Assembly (NCBI GenBank): GCA_023548195.1
Contig: JAJHZJ010000416.1
Span: 2,206,896-2,270,895, forward strand
Length of the DNA: 64,000 nucleotides
Reading direction: 5' to 3'
From: Bettongia penicillata ogilbyi
Lineage: Eukaryota; Chordata; Mammalia; Diprotodontia; Potoroidae
Shown piece after piece: positions 12,801 through 24,800 of the stretch; position 1 is the first letter of the stretch; every line of letters starts with the position of its first letter. The notes below the pieces were generated by a model. That model had not been told where the DNA came from, did no database searches, and saw nothing but the letters and a program-made list of their open reading frames with translations. The position numbers and the translations under genes were made by a program.

Positions 12801-15800
12801 AACATAGTGCCTGGCACATAGTAAGCACTTAGTGAATGTTAATTAATTGATTTTCTAAACTTCTCCCTCCCGCTGACTGCCCTGTATTCATTAAGGGCGG
12901 CCCTGTGTCAGTACATACATTCCCATTTCTCTGAGTGTGATGTAGGAATAGAAGGGGAATCCAGTTAATAAACGTAAATAATTATATGTTCAAGTAAAAG
13001 GCAGAAATAGAAATTCAGTCATTTAGTAAGCATTTATTCAATTTTTATTGTATACTACGTGCTACATTAGATTTTCTGCCCTCAAGGATTTTATCATCCA
13101 GAAATTGGTGAGAGAAGAAGGATTACCTTTAATTTCATTTGCTCTTTTCCTCCATTACTAAGAAAATGAAAGTTTGGAAAGAAATGATATCTTTGAGTCC
13201 TGCTTAAGGTGCAGCAGTCACAGAAGCTTATAATAGGCCCTTATGAAATATTTGTTGGTTGAATGATTGAATTGCTTATTGTACCTTTACAAGTCAGATA
13301 ACGAGTGAAAAGGGGGAGATAATAGGATGAAAACAATATTGAGCAATTTTTAATAGTTTAGCATCAGACTAGAACAAAGAAAACAATCTGTGATCTGAAG
13401 TAGATAACAGCTATGCTTTGTAAATGAAACCTAGATTGTGGATTATTTTGGAATGGCTTTTTAAAATTCATTACTCTGAAAAACCAGTCAGGTGATGTTG
13501 ATGTTATTTCTGTGATTTATAAGCGCAGTATTACTTAGGATTATAGAATGACAGATTTAAGGCTGGAAAGGACCTTAGAGGTCATCTAATCTAATCCCTT
13601 TATTTTTCACATATGAGTAAATTGAGGTACAGAGAGAATATGTGGTTTACTCAAAGTCCTACAAGTTACTTCCTGTGGATGTCCTCTGACTCCATTTCCA
13701 ATGTCCTTTCCATGATGTTATTTCTCAGTTTTTACAGGTAAGAAAATATGTGAATTTTCTCTGGCATCATGGTGAAAACACTACCGTATATACTTTAGCT
13801 TCTCAGTATTTGGTTTTAGGAATATGATGCAAGAATGCTGAAAGAAAACTAATCGATAACCATTAATTTTACCAATCCCTTTTTATTCCTGGTAGGAACT
13901 GTAAAGGTATGGGACCCCAGGCAAAAAGATACTCCCGTTGCTAATATGGAACCTGTTCAAGGAGAAAGCAAGAGAGACTGTTGGACTGTTGCATTTGGTA
14001 AATTATTAATCATCATTTGCATTTTTAGATATCAGATTATGAAACACAAGAGAGCCCTCAAAGACATTTTAAGTTATATACATGTAGCACCCTTTTAGTT
14101 GTATCTGATTTATACGGAATTTTTTTAAAAGAGAATATTTGCTGGATCTAGGGACCAGCAACTTTTTTTTTTATTAGCAGCTAAGTACCTGTGAGTGACA
14201 CTAGTCACCCAAGCAAATAGGTTTGTCAAAGAAAATAGAAACAAGTAGAAAGGTAAAGAAAAAGAGAAGGAGATGTGAAGAATAAGGAGTAGCGAAGTGC
14301 CACCAGTTTATTGCTTCAAATAAGATTCAGTACACTTGTGGCAGTTTGCTTTCCCCATTTGATATATACTTAAAATTAAAAGTACTACTGTTGTAAACCT
14401 GTGTTCTTGTAATTGTTTAAACTTTTACTATTAATAACTGTAATAATGTATCATTGTCAAAATCAACAGCATATGGATAAGAATTCCAGTAGTCATTGTT
14501 GCTCTTGCTTGATAAAGTGATGAGGAAATCTTTGGAATGTTCTCCTCCATCTGTTAGTATAGATATCAGAAGTGGAGAACTGTCGTGAGTTCATACTGTT
14601 GGTGTAGGGAACTCCTGATAAGGAAACTCCCTCTGCCACAGTGGATCAGCACTTTCTCCCAGCTCCTTGTCACAGACAGCTGCATGGGTCACTGAGAAGT
14701 TAGGTGACTTGTCCACAGTCATAACCACCATGTTTCAGAAGCAGGACTAGAGCCAGTCTTGGGATCCCAAATCTAGCTCCCATCCCCTGGGCTGGGGTGC
14801 CTCTCAGCATAGAGCCATGGCCATTATAAAAATATCATATTCTTACATGGTACATTATTACAGATGGTGATCCTTAAAATGCTAGCATCCTTTGCAATGC
14901 ATACACTCTACCACGATAAATGACATTATTGTATTACTAATCATTTTGATGGTGACAGTAAGAAATATTCCCACTGACCCTTTGTTGTCTGCTATTCTTA
15001 AGTTGGATTTTATTACTGGTGGACCATTTGAAACCTGTGCTCCTTGTACCAGCTGTCCACCAAGACTAAAGGAGAGTCTTTCTAGGACAGATTTCTTTTC
15101 TTTTCCATTATTTTCTTTAAATCTCTTATTTGTTCTCAACATGTGAAAAATTTTTAACAATTTAAAAAAAACATTTTGAATTCCAGATCCTCTCTCATCT
15201 CCTTGAGAAGGCAAGAAATTTGATATAGATTATACATGTGAAATCTTGCAAAACATATTTCTGTATTAGCCATGTTGCAAAAAAACACAGACTAAAAGAA
15301 AAAAACACCCGAAAAATAAAGTTAAAAATACTTCAGTCTGTTTATACTTCAGTTCTTTCTCTAGAGGGGAGTAGCATTTTTTGTCATTATTCCTTTGAGA
15401 ACTGCATTGGATCATTGAATTGAGCAGAACAGCTACATCATTCACAGTTGGTCATCATACAATATTGTTGTTAATGTCTGTAGTGTTACCTGTCTTCTGC
15501 TCCGTTCACTTTGCATCAGTTCATGTAAGTCTTCCCAGGTTTTTCTGAAATCCTCCATTTCATAAAATACAGTATTATTCCATCATAATCATATACTAGA
15601 ACTTGTTTAGACATTCCCCAAATGATGTGCATCTTGTAAATGTCCAAACCTTTGTCAACGCAGAAAGAGCTGCCATAAATATTTTTGTACATAAACGGCC
15701 TTTTCTTTTTCCTTTGATCTCTTTGGGATACAGACGGAGTAGATGTATTACACAGTTTTATAGCCTCTGGGCATAGTTCAGAAGTGTTCCAGGTCAGTTC

Positions 15801-18800
15801 ACAACTCCACCAACAGTGCATTGGTGTGCCACTTTTTCCACATCCCTCTCAACATCTGTCATTTTCCTTTTCTATCACATTAGCAAATCTAATAGGTGTG
15901 AAGTACCATGTCAGAGTTGTTTTAATTTACATTTATCCAGTCAGTAGTGATTTAGAGCATTCTTCATGTAACTGTACTTCGCTTTGATTTCTTCTTCTAA
16001 AAAGAACCTGCTCGTATCCTTAAACTATTGGTTGGGGAATGACTTGTATTCTTAAACGTGACTCAGTTCTCTATATGTATAAGAAATGAAACTGTATCAA
16101 AGAAACTTGTAAAAAATTTCCCTCAGTTTTCTGCTTTCCTTCTAATCTTGGCTCCATTGGTTTTGTTTGTGCAAAACTTTTTTAATTTAATGTAATCAAA
16201 ATTATCCACTTTACCTTCTGTAATCCTCTCTATTTCTTTTTTGGTACTAAATTCTTTCTCCATAGACCTGACAGGTGAAATTTTCCATGCTTTCCTAATT
16301 TGCTTATGCTATTATGCATAAATCATGTACCCATTTTGACCTTATTCTGGTATACAATGTGAGATGTTGGTATATACCTAGTTTCTGCCAAACTGTTTCC
16401 CAGTTTTCCCAGCAATTTTTGTCAGATAATGAATTCCTATCCCAAAAGCTTGGATCTTTGGGTATCAAATATGAGATTACTGTGGTCATTTAGTTACTGT
16501 GTGTGGTATACCTTATCTATTCCACTGATCCACCATTTCTTTCTTTTTTTTATTTTTTTGGAGGGAAGAAGTCAAGGCAGTTGGGGTTAAGTGACTTGCC
16601 CAAGGTCACACAGCTAGTAAGTGTCAAGTGTCTGAGACCGGATTTGAACTCAGGTCCTTCTGACTCCAGGGCCGATACTCTATTCACTGCATCACCTCGC
16701 TGCCCCACCCCTCTATTTCTTAACCAGTACCTGTTTACTTTTATGATTACCATTGTGTAATACAGTTTGACATCTGGTACTGCTAGGGCACCTACCCCTG
16801 TTGCTAGGAGGCACTGTCCCAAGGCCCAGGTTTTATGTGCTGCTATTTTCAGAACGGGTTCTGGGAGCAGGGGTGTCTTTAAGTTTTTAGTGCTTTCCAT
16901 GTGTTGTGATCCGAGGAGAGGTATGGTTGTTCACTGTTCCCCTGCCTTGTGCTCTGGTCTTTACTCAGGAAGGGACCTTGTTCTCTTGCAGCCACAGCAG
17001 CCCAGTGCTTTTCTTGGCACAAGAACTGTGACCAGGTACCCTCCTGTCCTGCATCCACAAGCATCCACTAGTCCTCCTTTCTGAAACCAGGGCCTCTAAT
17101 CCTTTGTGAGCAACGACAAGGACTCTTGTCTTGTCCTGGAACAAGACCAGGCCCCTGCTCCCCTGTGGCTACAAGTACCATTGCTCCTTTTGGCCCTGGA
17201 ACTGTGACTTGGGCTCTTGCTCTTTTGTGGTTGCATGCGCTAGTGCTCCTTTCTGCCTTGGAACTGAGACCAGGGCCTGGTCTCCCTAAAGTCCCCTAAA
17301 GTCTTTGCCCTTCAGATGTTACCCAGAATGGGCAATGCAACAGGCTCCCAAACCCAGCACCAGTAAAGGGTCCCCTGTAATCTCTTTCTAACCAGTTGCC
17401 CAACTCCGTTACCTAGCTGCTGAATCTGGTGCTGACTGTTGCAGCCCCCTCCAGGGCCTGCTGCTGGCTTTGCCATGGAATGGACTGTTCTGTCCCAGAC
17501 TCCAATCACCACCCCATTGTGACAGACCCTTTCCTACCAATCTCCTAAGTTGTCTTGGGCTGCAAACTTGTTTCACCTCAACCTTGTGTTGGCTCTGCTT
17601 CTCCAAAATTAGATTTGTGGTGTTATTTTAAAGTTGTTTGGATTGGAATTTGGAAGAGTTCAGGTGAGTTCCTGCCTCTCCTCTGTCATCTTGGCTCTGC
17701 CTCCAGCTTGCTTTTCTATTTCTGTATTCTTCATCCACAGTATAGTACTCTGTAGACAGAAAGTTTTCTTTAAGTGGATGTTGAGTGAAGGAATGAACTG
17801 TTTAGTTGCTGTTTTTTTTGAGCTGGACATTATTTAATAGGAATAAAAAAATTTTTTTCAAGATGTGAGCTTTTTAACTGTATTTCTACTTTATTGTAAC
17901 CCCAGCACTTAGCATAGCCTGGCACATATAAGTGCTCAGTAAATGTTTTTTAATTCATTCAGTTACGTATACTATTTGTATTATGGGGGGAATGTTTTAG
18001 AACTTGAAGAAAATAAAAGCACTTATATGGCATCTTGAGATGTGTAAAGCTTCTTAAAAATACTCTTTTTTTATCCTTACAACAACTTAGTGATGTAAAT
18101 GCTGTGGGTATCGTTTCCCTCATTCACAGAAGAGGAAGCAGAGGCCCAGTAAAGCTCTTTGTTCTCTTTGTATTTACATGGTTCAAAATCTTTCCAGGCT
18201 TCTTACACCTTGCTCCCCACCACGTTCTCTTGTACGCTCATTACAGTGACACTGGCCTCCTGACTGTTCCACAGACAAAACACGTCATGTCTTGGCTCCA
18301 AGCATTCTCTGTGGCTGTCCCCCATGCTTGAAATCCCTCATCCATTCCAGTTACTGGCACTTTTAAGTCCCAACTAAAATCCCATTTTCTACAGGAGACC
18401 TTTCTTAACTCTCTTAATTCTAATGCCTTTGCTCGGTAAATATTTCTGTTTGTACATATTCATTTGCTTCTTTTCTCCCTCATTGAATTGTGATCAGAGA
18501 CTGTCTTTTGTCACTTTTTGTATAACCAAGTCTTAGTAGGTGCTTTATAAATGTTGATTGATTGATTAAGTAATAGTTTATAAGGGACAGGGGAAACTTT
18601 TCTAGCTGGGTGCCAAATCAAACACTCTTTCTACCATGCTGATTTTTGTGGATGTTAAATCATCTCAAAAATGAATTTTCTGGGGTGGAGCTGAGATGGC
18701 TGAGTAGAAGCAGCTTCCTAGCTAAGCTCTCCCAACATTCTCCTCCACACAACTTTAAAATAACATGTCAAATCAAATGAGACATTTTTCTAGCCCAGAA

Positions 18801-21800
18801 TAACTTAGGAGGGTGGTAGGAGAGGTATGTGACACAGAGTTGGGAGCTGACCCAGAAAATGTGGCAACACCACCAGTGAGCCTTGGAGGTAGATGCAACA
18901 GTAGTAGCAGCTTTGGGAGCTCTCACCTCAGAGATGGTAAGGGGATTCAACCGCTGGTCAAAAAGAAACTGCAGGAGACCCTGAGCTAACACTGGACATG
19001 GGACTGGGTGCTATTTGGCAGCTCCATCGCTGCCAAAATGCTGTCATGCAGTTCTAGGTCATCGTTCTAGGGCTAAAAGGAGCAGCTTCAGGGGAGCAGA
19101 GCCTTTCCTGGTCAAAGACCAGGGCATATACCAGGAGAACAGTGACTACAACTCCCACGGTATAACATCACAGTATAACAAGCACTGAAAACCTACAGAA
19201 TCCCCACCTCATGACTATCTTTGAAAACAGTAGCATAAAAAAGCCTAAAGTTTGGAACATTGACACTCCACCATACTCTACCCCCACCCTAAGAACAGAG
19301 ACCAATGTAAAACATATAATTCAAAATCAAGAATAGGTGGGGAAAATGAGCAAATAACAAAAAAAGAACCTAACCATAAAAGAAAAAAAAACTTACTATG
19401 GTGACAGAGAAGATTAAGACACAAACCCAGAATAAGACAAGAAAATGAAAATAGCTACAAGAAAAGCCTCAAAGAAAAATACAAATTGGACATGGGCCCA
19501 AACAAGAATTCCTGGAAGAGCTAAAGAAAATAATATGAATTGAGGAAAGGTTGGGAAAAGAAATGAGGGTTATGCAAGAAAACTGTGAAAAGAGAATTAA
19601 CAGCTTGGTAAAAGAAGCACATAAATATTGAAGAAAATAAAACCTTAAAAAAAAAAGAATTGGACAAGTGGTAAAAGAAGCACAAAAATTCGCTGAAGAG
19701 AAGAACTCCTTAAAAAGTAGAATTGGCCAAATGAAAAAAAGAAGTATGAAATCTCACTAAAGAAAAATAGCTCCCTAAAAAGTAGAGTCAGGCAAGTAGA
19801 AATTAATGACTCCACAAGAAATAAAGAAGTCATAAAATAAATGTCAAAAGAAAGAAAAAATAGAAGAAAAAGTGAAATAATCTCATTGGAAAAACAACTG
19901 ACCAGGAAAATAGATCAAGGAGAGATCGTAAGAATTAATGGGCTTCCTGAAAGCAATGATCAGGACAAGAGTCATGGCAACATATTTAAAGAAATTATCA
20001 GGGAAAACTGCCCAATACGTTAGAACCAGAGGATAAAATAGAAATTGAAGGAATGTACCAATCACTTCCTGAAAGAAATCCCAAAATGAAAAATTCCAGG
20101 AAAATTCTAAACAAATTTCACAGCTGCCAGGTCAGGGAGAAAATATTGTAAGGAGTCAAAAGGAAACCATTTAAATAGGGTAGAGCCACAGTCAGGATTG
20201 CACAAGATTTAGCAGCTTCCACATTGAAGGAGCAGAGGGCAAAGGAGCTAGGAGTACAACCAAGAATAATCTACCTAGCAAAACTGAGTATAATCCTACA
20301 GGAGGAAAAGTGGATATTTAATTCAATAGAGGTCTTTCAGGCATTTCTAATGAAAATACCAGGGCTGAATAAAAAATCAGACGTTCAAACACAAGTCAAG
20401 ATAAAATGGTAAACATGGAAGTGGACCTTATGTATGTCTATATGGGAAGATGGTTCATGTAACTCATAAGAACTTTATCATTAATAGAATTGTTTTGAGT
20501 CTAGACAGAGGCCATGGATATGAGTCAATTATATTGGGATGATCTCAAGAAAATAAATGAAGAGGTAAAATAAAAAAGGAATGCACTGAGAAGGGGGAAG
20601 GAAGAGAAAGAATGGGGAAAATTATCTCATGTCTAAGGAAGCGTTTTATAGTGGAGGGGAAAATGGAGAAGTGGCAGGCAGTGCTTGAACCTCATTCTCC
20701 TCAAAATTGTATGTTGTTTACGAGAGACACACTTGAAACAGAAAGACACAGAGAAAGTTAAAATAAGTCATTGGAATAGAATCTATTGTGCTTTAGCTGA
20801 AGTAAAAAACGCAAGGCGTAGCTATCACAATCTCAGACAAAGCAAAAGCAAAAATAGATCTAATTAAAAGAGGTAATTAAGGAAAATACATCTTGGTAGC
20901 TAAACATATATGTACCAAATGATATAGCATCCAGATTCTTAAAGGAAAAGTTAAATCAGTTATAGGAAGGAAAAGACAGTAAAACTGTACTAGTGTCGGA
21001 CTTCAACTTTCCCCTCTCAGGAGTTAGATAAAGCTAACCATAAAATAAATTTAAAAAGAAGTTAGAGAGATTAATAGAATTTTAGAAAAATTAAATATGA
21101 TAGATCTCTAGAAAAAATTTAATAGGGATAAATGAGATTATACCTTTTTCTCAGTTTTACATGACACCTCACAAAAACTGACCATGTATTAGGGCATAAA
21201 AACCTCACAAACAAATGCAAAAAAAGCAGAAGTATTAGATGCACCCTTTTCAGGCCATAATGCAATAAAAAATTATATTCAATAAAGGGCTATGGAAGCA
21301 TAGATTAAAATTTATTGGAAAGAAAAAAATCTAATACTAAAGAATAAAAGGGTCAAAGAACAAATCATAGAAGCAATAAATAATTTTATTAAAGAGAATG
21401 ACAGTAATGAGACAGCATTCCAAAATTTGTGGGATGCAGCCAAAGCAGTACTTAGGGGAAAATTTATATTTCTAAACACATCAATAAAAAAGAGAAAGAA
21501 CAGATCAGTTAATTGTATGTGCAGTTAAAAAAAAAAACTTTAAAAAGAACAAATTAAAGACCCCCAATTAAACACCAAAATAGAAATCCTCAAAAGCGAA
21601 GAAGAAATTACTAAAAATGAAAGTTCAAATCAAAACATTGGCTTGATTTAAAAAAAAAAGAATAGGTAAACTACTGCTTAATTTGATTTAGAAAAACTAG
21701 AAGAAAACCAAATTACCAGTAACAAAAATGTAAAGGCTGAATGCACCACCAATGAAGGAGTTAGTAGGAGTAGGCATTACTTGGAGCTCTTTTGACAAAT

Positions 21801-24800
21801 TACATGCCACCGAAACTGGCAATGCAAGTGAAATGGTCATGAGGAGTCAGACACTACTGAACACCAATCAGAAAACAGTCATCAAAACAGTCTGGTAACG
21901 GCTAAGAAATAAAGTGGGGGATCAGTGGGATAGACTAAGTGTACAATACCTGTAGTAATATTTGGAGCTCACATCTGATAAATCCAGAGATCCAAGCTTT
22001 AGGGGCAAGAACTCATTATTTGATAAAAATTGGCGGAAAAACTGAAAAGCAGTTTGGCAGAAAGTAGGCATAGACTAATATCTCACATTGCACACCAAGA
22101 TAAGGTCAAAATGGGTCCATGATTTACACCTGAAGGAAAATACAAGCAAATTAGGGGAGCATGGACGATTTTACCTATCAGATCTATGGATAAGATAAGA
22201 ATCTGACCAGACGAGATAGAGGTGGTCTTAGAAAGTAAAATGGTCATTTTAATGAAATGAAATTTTAAAGTTTTCACATAAGCAAAACTAATAGTCAAAA
22301 TTAGAAGGAAAGTAGGAAACTGCGGGGGGAGAGGGGGCTATTGCAAGTTCTCTGGTAAATGCCAAGTTTCTCAAAAATGAGGCCAAAATTTATAAATAAG
22401 AGCCATTCCCCAATTGATAAGTTGTCAAAGATTACGGACAGTCAGTTGAGAAGAAGAAATCAAAGCTATCAATAGTCATAAGGAAAAGATCCTCTCAATC
22501 ACTAATGATCTGAGAAAGGCGAATCAAAACAACTTTGAAGTAACAACTATTGGATTGCTTTCTTGTTACTATTGTTCTTCATTCTCAAGGAGAGGATCAT
22601 GACAGAAAAGGAAAATGACACGTGCTGGAGAGGATATGGAAAAAATGGGGACTCCAACTGTGGGTGGAGTTGGGAACTGATCCAGCCATTCTGGAGAACA
22701 GTTTGGAGCTACGTCCAGAAGACTATAAAACTGCACAGACCCTTTGACCCAAATATATTACTACTACACTGTGTCTTAAAGAGATCAAAGAAAAACTATA
22801 TGCATAAAAATACTTTAAGCAGCTCTTTTTGTGGTGGCAAAGAATTAGAAATTGAACGGATATCCATCAGTTGGAGAGTGACTGAACAAGTAGTATGTGA
22901 GTATGACTGAATACGGTACTGTTGTTCTATAAGAAGTGACAAGGAGTATGGTTTCAGAGAAATCTGGGAAGACCTCTATGAATTGAGGCAGAGGGAAGTG
23001 AATAGAACCAGGAGACCATTATACAAGTGACAGTAATATTGTGAAGATTATCAAGTGTAAAAGACTTGGCTACTCTGATCAGTACAGTGATCTGTGACAG
23101 TGTAAGGACTCATGATGAAAAATGCTGTCCAACCTCCAGAGAGAACTGATTAACTAAGTGTAAATTGAAGCATAATTTTTTCACTTTATTTTTCTTGTAT
23201 GTGTATGGGGTTTTTTTGGCAACATTGCTAATATGGAAATGTTTTGCATGGTTTCACATGTATAACTGATATATTGCTTGCCTTTTCATTGGGTGAGGTA
23301 GGTGCTGGAGGGAAGGATAGAATTTGGAACTCAAAAATTTAAAAAAGAATGTTCAAAGTGAGTAATCATTTACTTTTGAAAAGTAAAACCAAAAAAAATG
23401 AATTTTCTCTTGTTTTACTTAATTTCTTTCAACATTTTATTCACAGCATGTAGGCTTAAGTTTAAATGTGTTAAGTTAAAGACCAAGTGATTCGTTAATG
23501 GGATGAGAATAAGTATGAGATGGTAGTCTCTGGGGTCCTTTCCCAGCCCCAAATTTGTGACCATGTAAACTTTAAACTGTACGGGTTTTTTTTTCCTTTA
23601 TTAAAAACATCTTCCTTATAGTACATTGCATAGAACTTTTTGAACTATAGGCAGAATGAAGGTTTACTACAGTAACGGTATTGTGAATATAACAGTTCTT
23701 TCTGTGTCTCAGGCCACAATTCATACTAACACTGCTTTGAGGATGTGAATACAGTAAATTTAACTGAAAGAGATATGTGTTATAACGCATATTCATAAGA
23801 CAGCCATTTAGTAGTCAATTCTTTATTAATGAAGATATCATTTTGGCCCAGTATTTATATGTAGTACCTGGAGGTATAATACAAGGTGCTATTATTATTC
23901 CTAATAAAAGTTAGGCTTGTGGTTTGTTAAAAAGAAGAATTTTTGGAGGAGGCTTTAATAATAAATAAATGTTCCCTGTAAAGCTGACACTGTTATATTA
24001 TAAGGGCTATAGATTCTTAGGCAGGAAGCAGTAGGTGGGAGTAATGGTAGTAGGGCTTTGAGGCCTTTAATTTTTGGATACAGTGACCAAATGTTTTGGT
24101 TTGATGGAAAAGTCTTGATTTTTGCAGCTTGTGTTGAGTAAACAGGTATCTAGGGAATCCCTATCCTTGACTTCCTCACCTATCTCTTACTGAAAATCTG
24201 CTTTGAGAATTTGACATTCCTCGAATGGGATTCCAGACTCTAGGCATAGCTGTTGTCAGAAGGATAAATGAAGTCACTGCAATATCTATCTTCTTAATCT
24301 CCATGAAATGGAACCAGAAAAATGCCCATTGTTATGGTTTGCAAAATGCCTGACATTTGCTTTAGATGACAAGTAAAAAATAATAAATGATACCGTAATC
24401 TAAAACTTGCCTTTAATGTTGTATGCAGTTTATCAATTTTGATGATCTAATTCGTTAAAATGGGATTCTGTGTGTTTACATTTTTATATATTTCTGTGTA
24501 GGTCATACATTCATTTCCATATTAACAGGGTAATTTGTAGGAGCTTTTTGTTTTTTTTTTTGATAAAGTAATGATTTTAAATTAGAATGTTGTATGTCTG
24601 TTTTCTAGGCAATGCTTATAATCAAGAAGAACGTGTTGTATGCGCTGGCTATGACAACGGGGATGTCAAACTATTCGATCTAAAAACTATGTCCTTAAGA
24701 TGGGAAACAAATATTAAAAATGGGGTAATGTATATTCTGACTCTTGGTCATTTTGCTGGATCTTTTTACAATCATCTTTTTACCATTGAGTTGGAAAAGA

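Larger units (their letters stand above)
18682..23397 (+). mobile_element. L1 LINE, internally deleted, with 15-bp TSD
   Basis: The direct repeat AAAAATGAATTTTCT flanks it at 18667-18681 and 23394-23408. The 5'UTR starts GGGGTGGAGCTGAGATGGCT. The ORF1 remnant runs from an ATG near 19346 to TAA at 20412 and is broken by stops and frameshifts (residual [20 protein letters not shown] and [15 protein letters not shown]). The ORF2 remnant begins near 20690 with a [15 protein letters not shown] endonuclease motif. It jumps at about 21835-21865 past the whole RT core into the post-RT region, and ends with a 3'UTR near 23397. Length is 4.7 kb against 6-7 kb for intact marsupial L1. It is sense to WDR92 in the 10.6-kb intron. 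Confidence 0.88.

Noticed and set aside
16767..17755. Several GC-richer frames of 60-105 codons on both strands
   Set aside because: They fall in the 5'UTR of the minus-strand L1 and are by-products of its composition.
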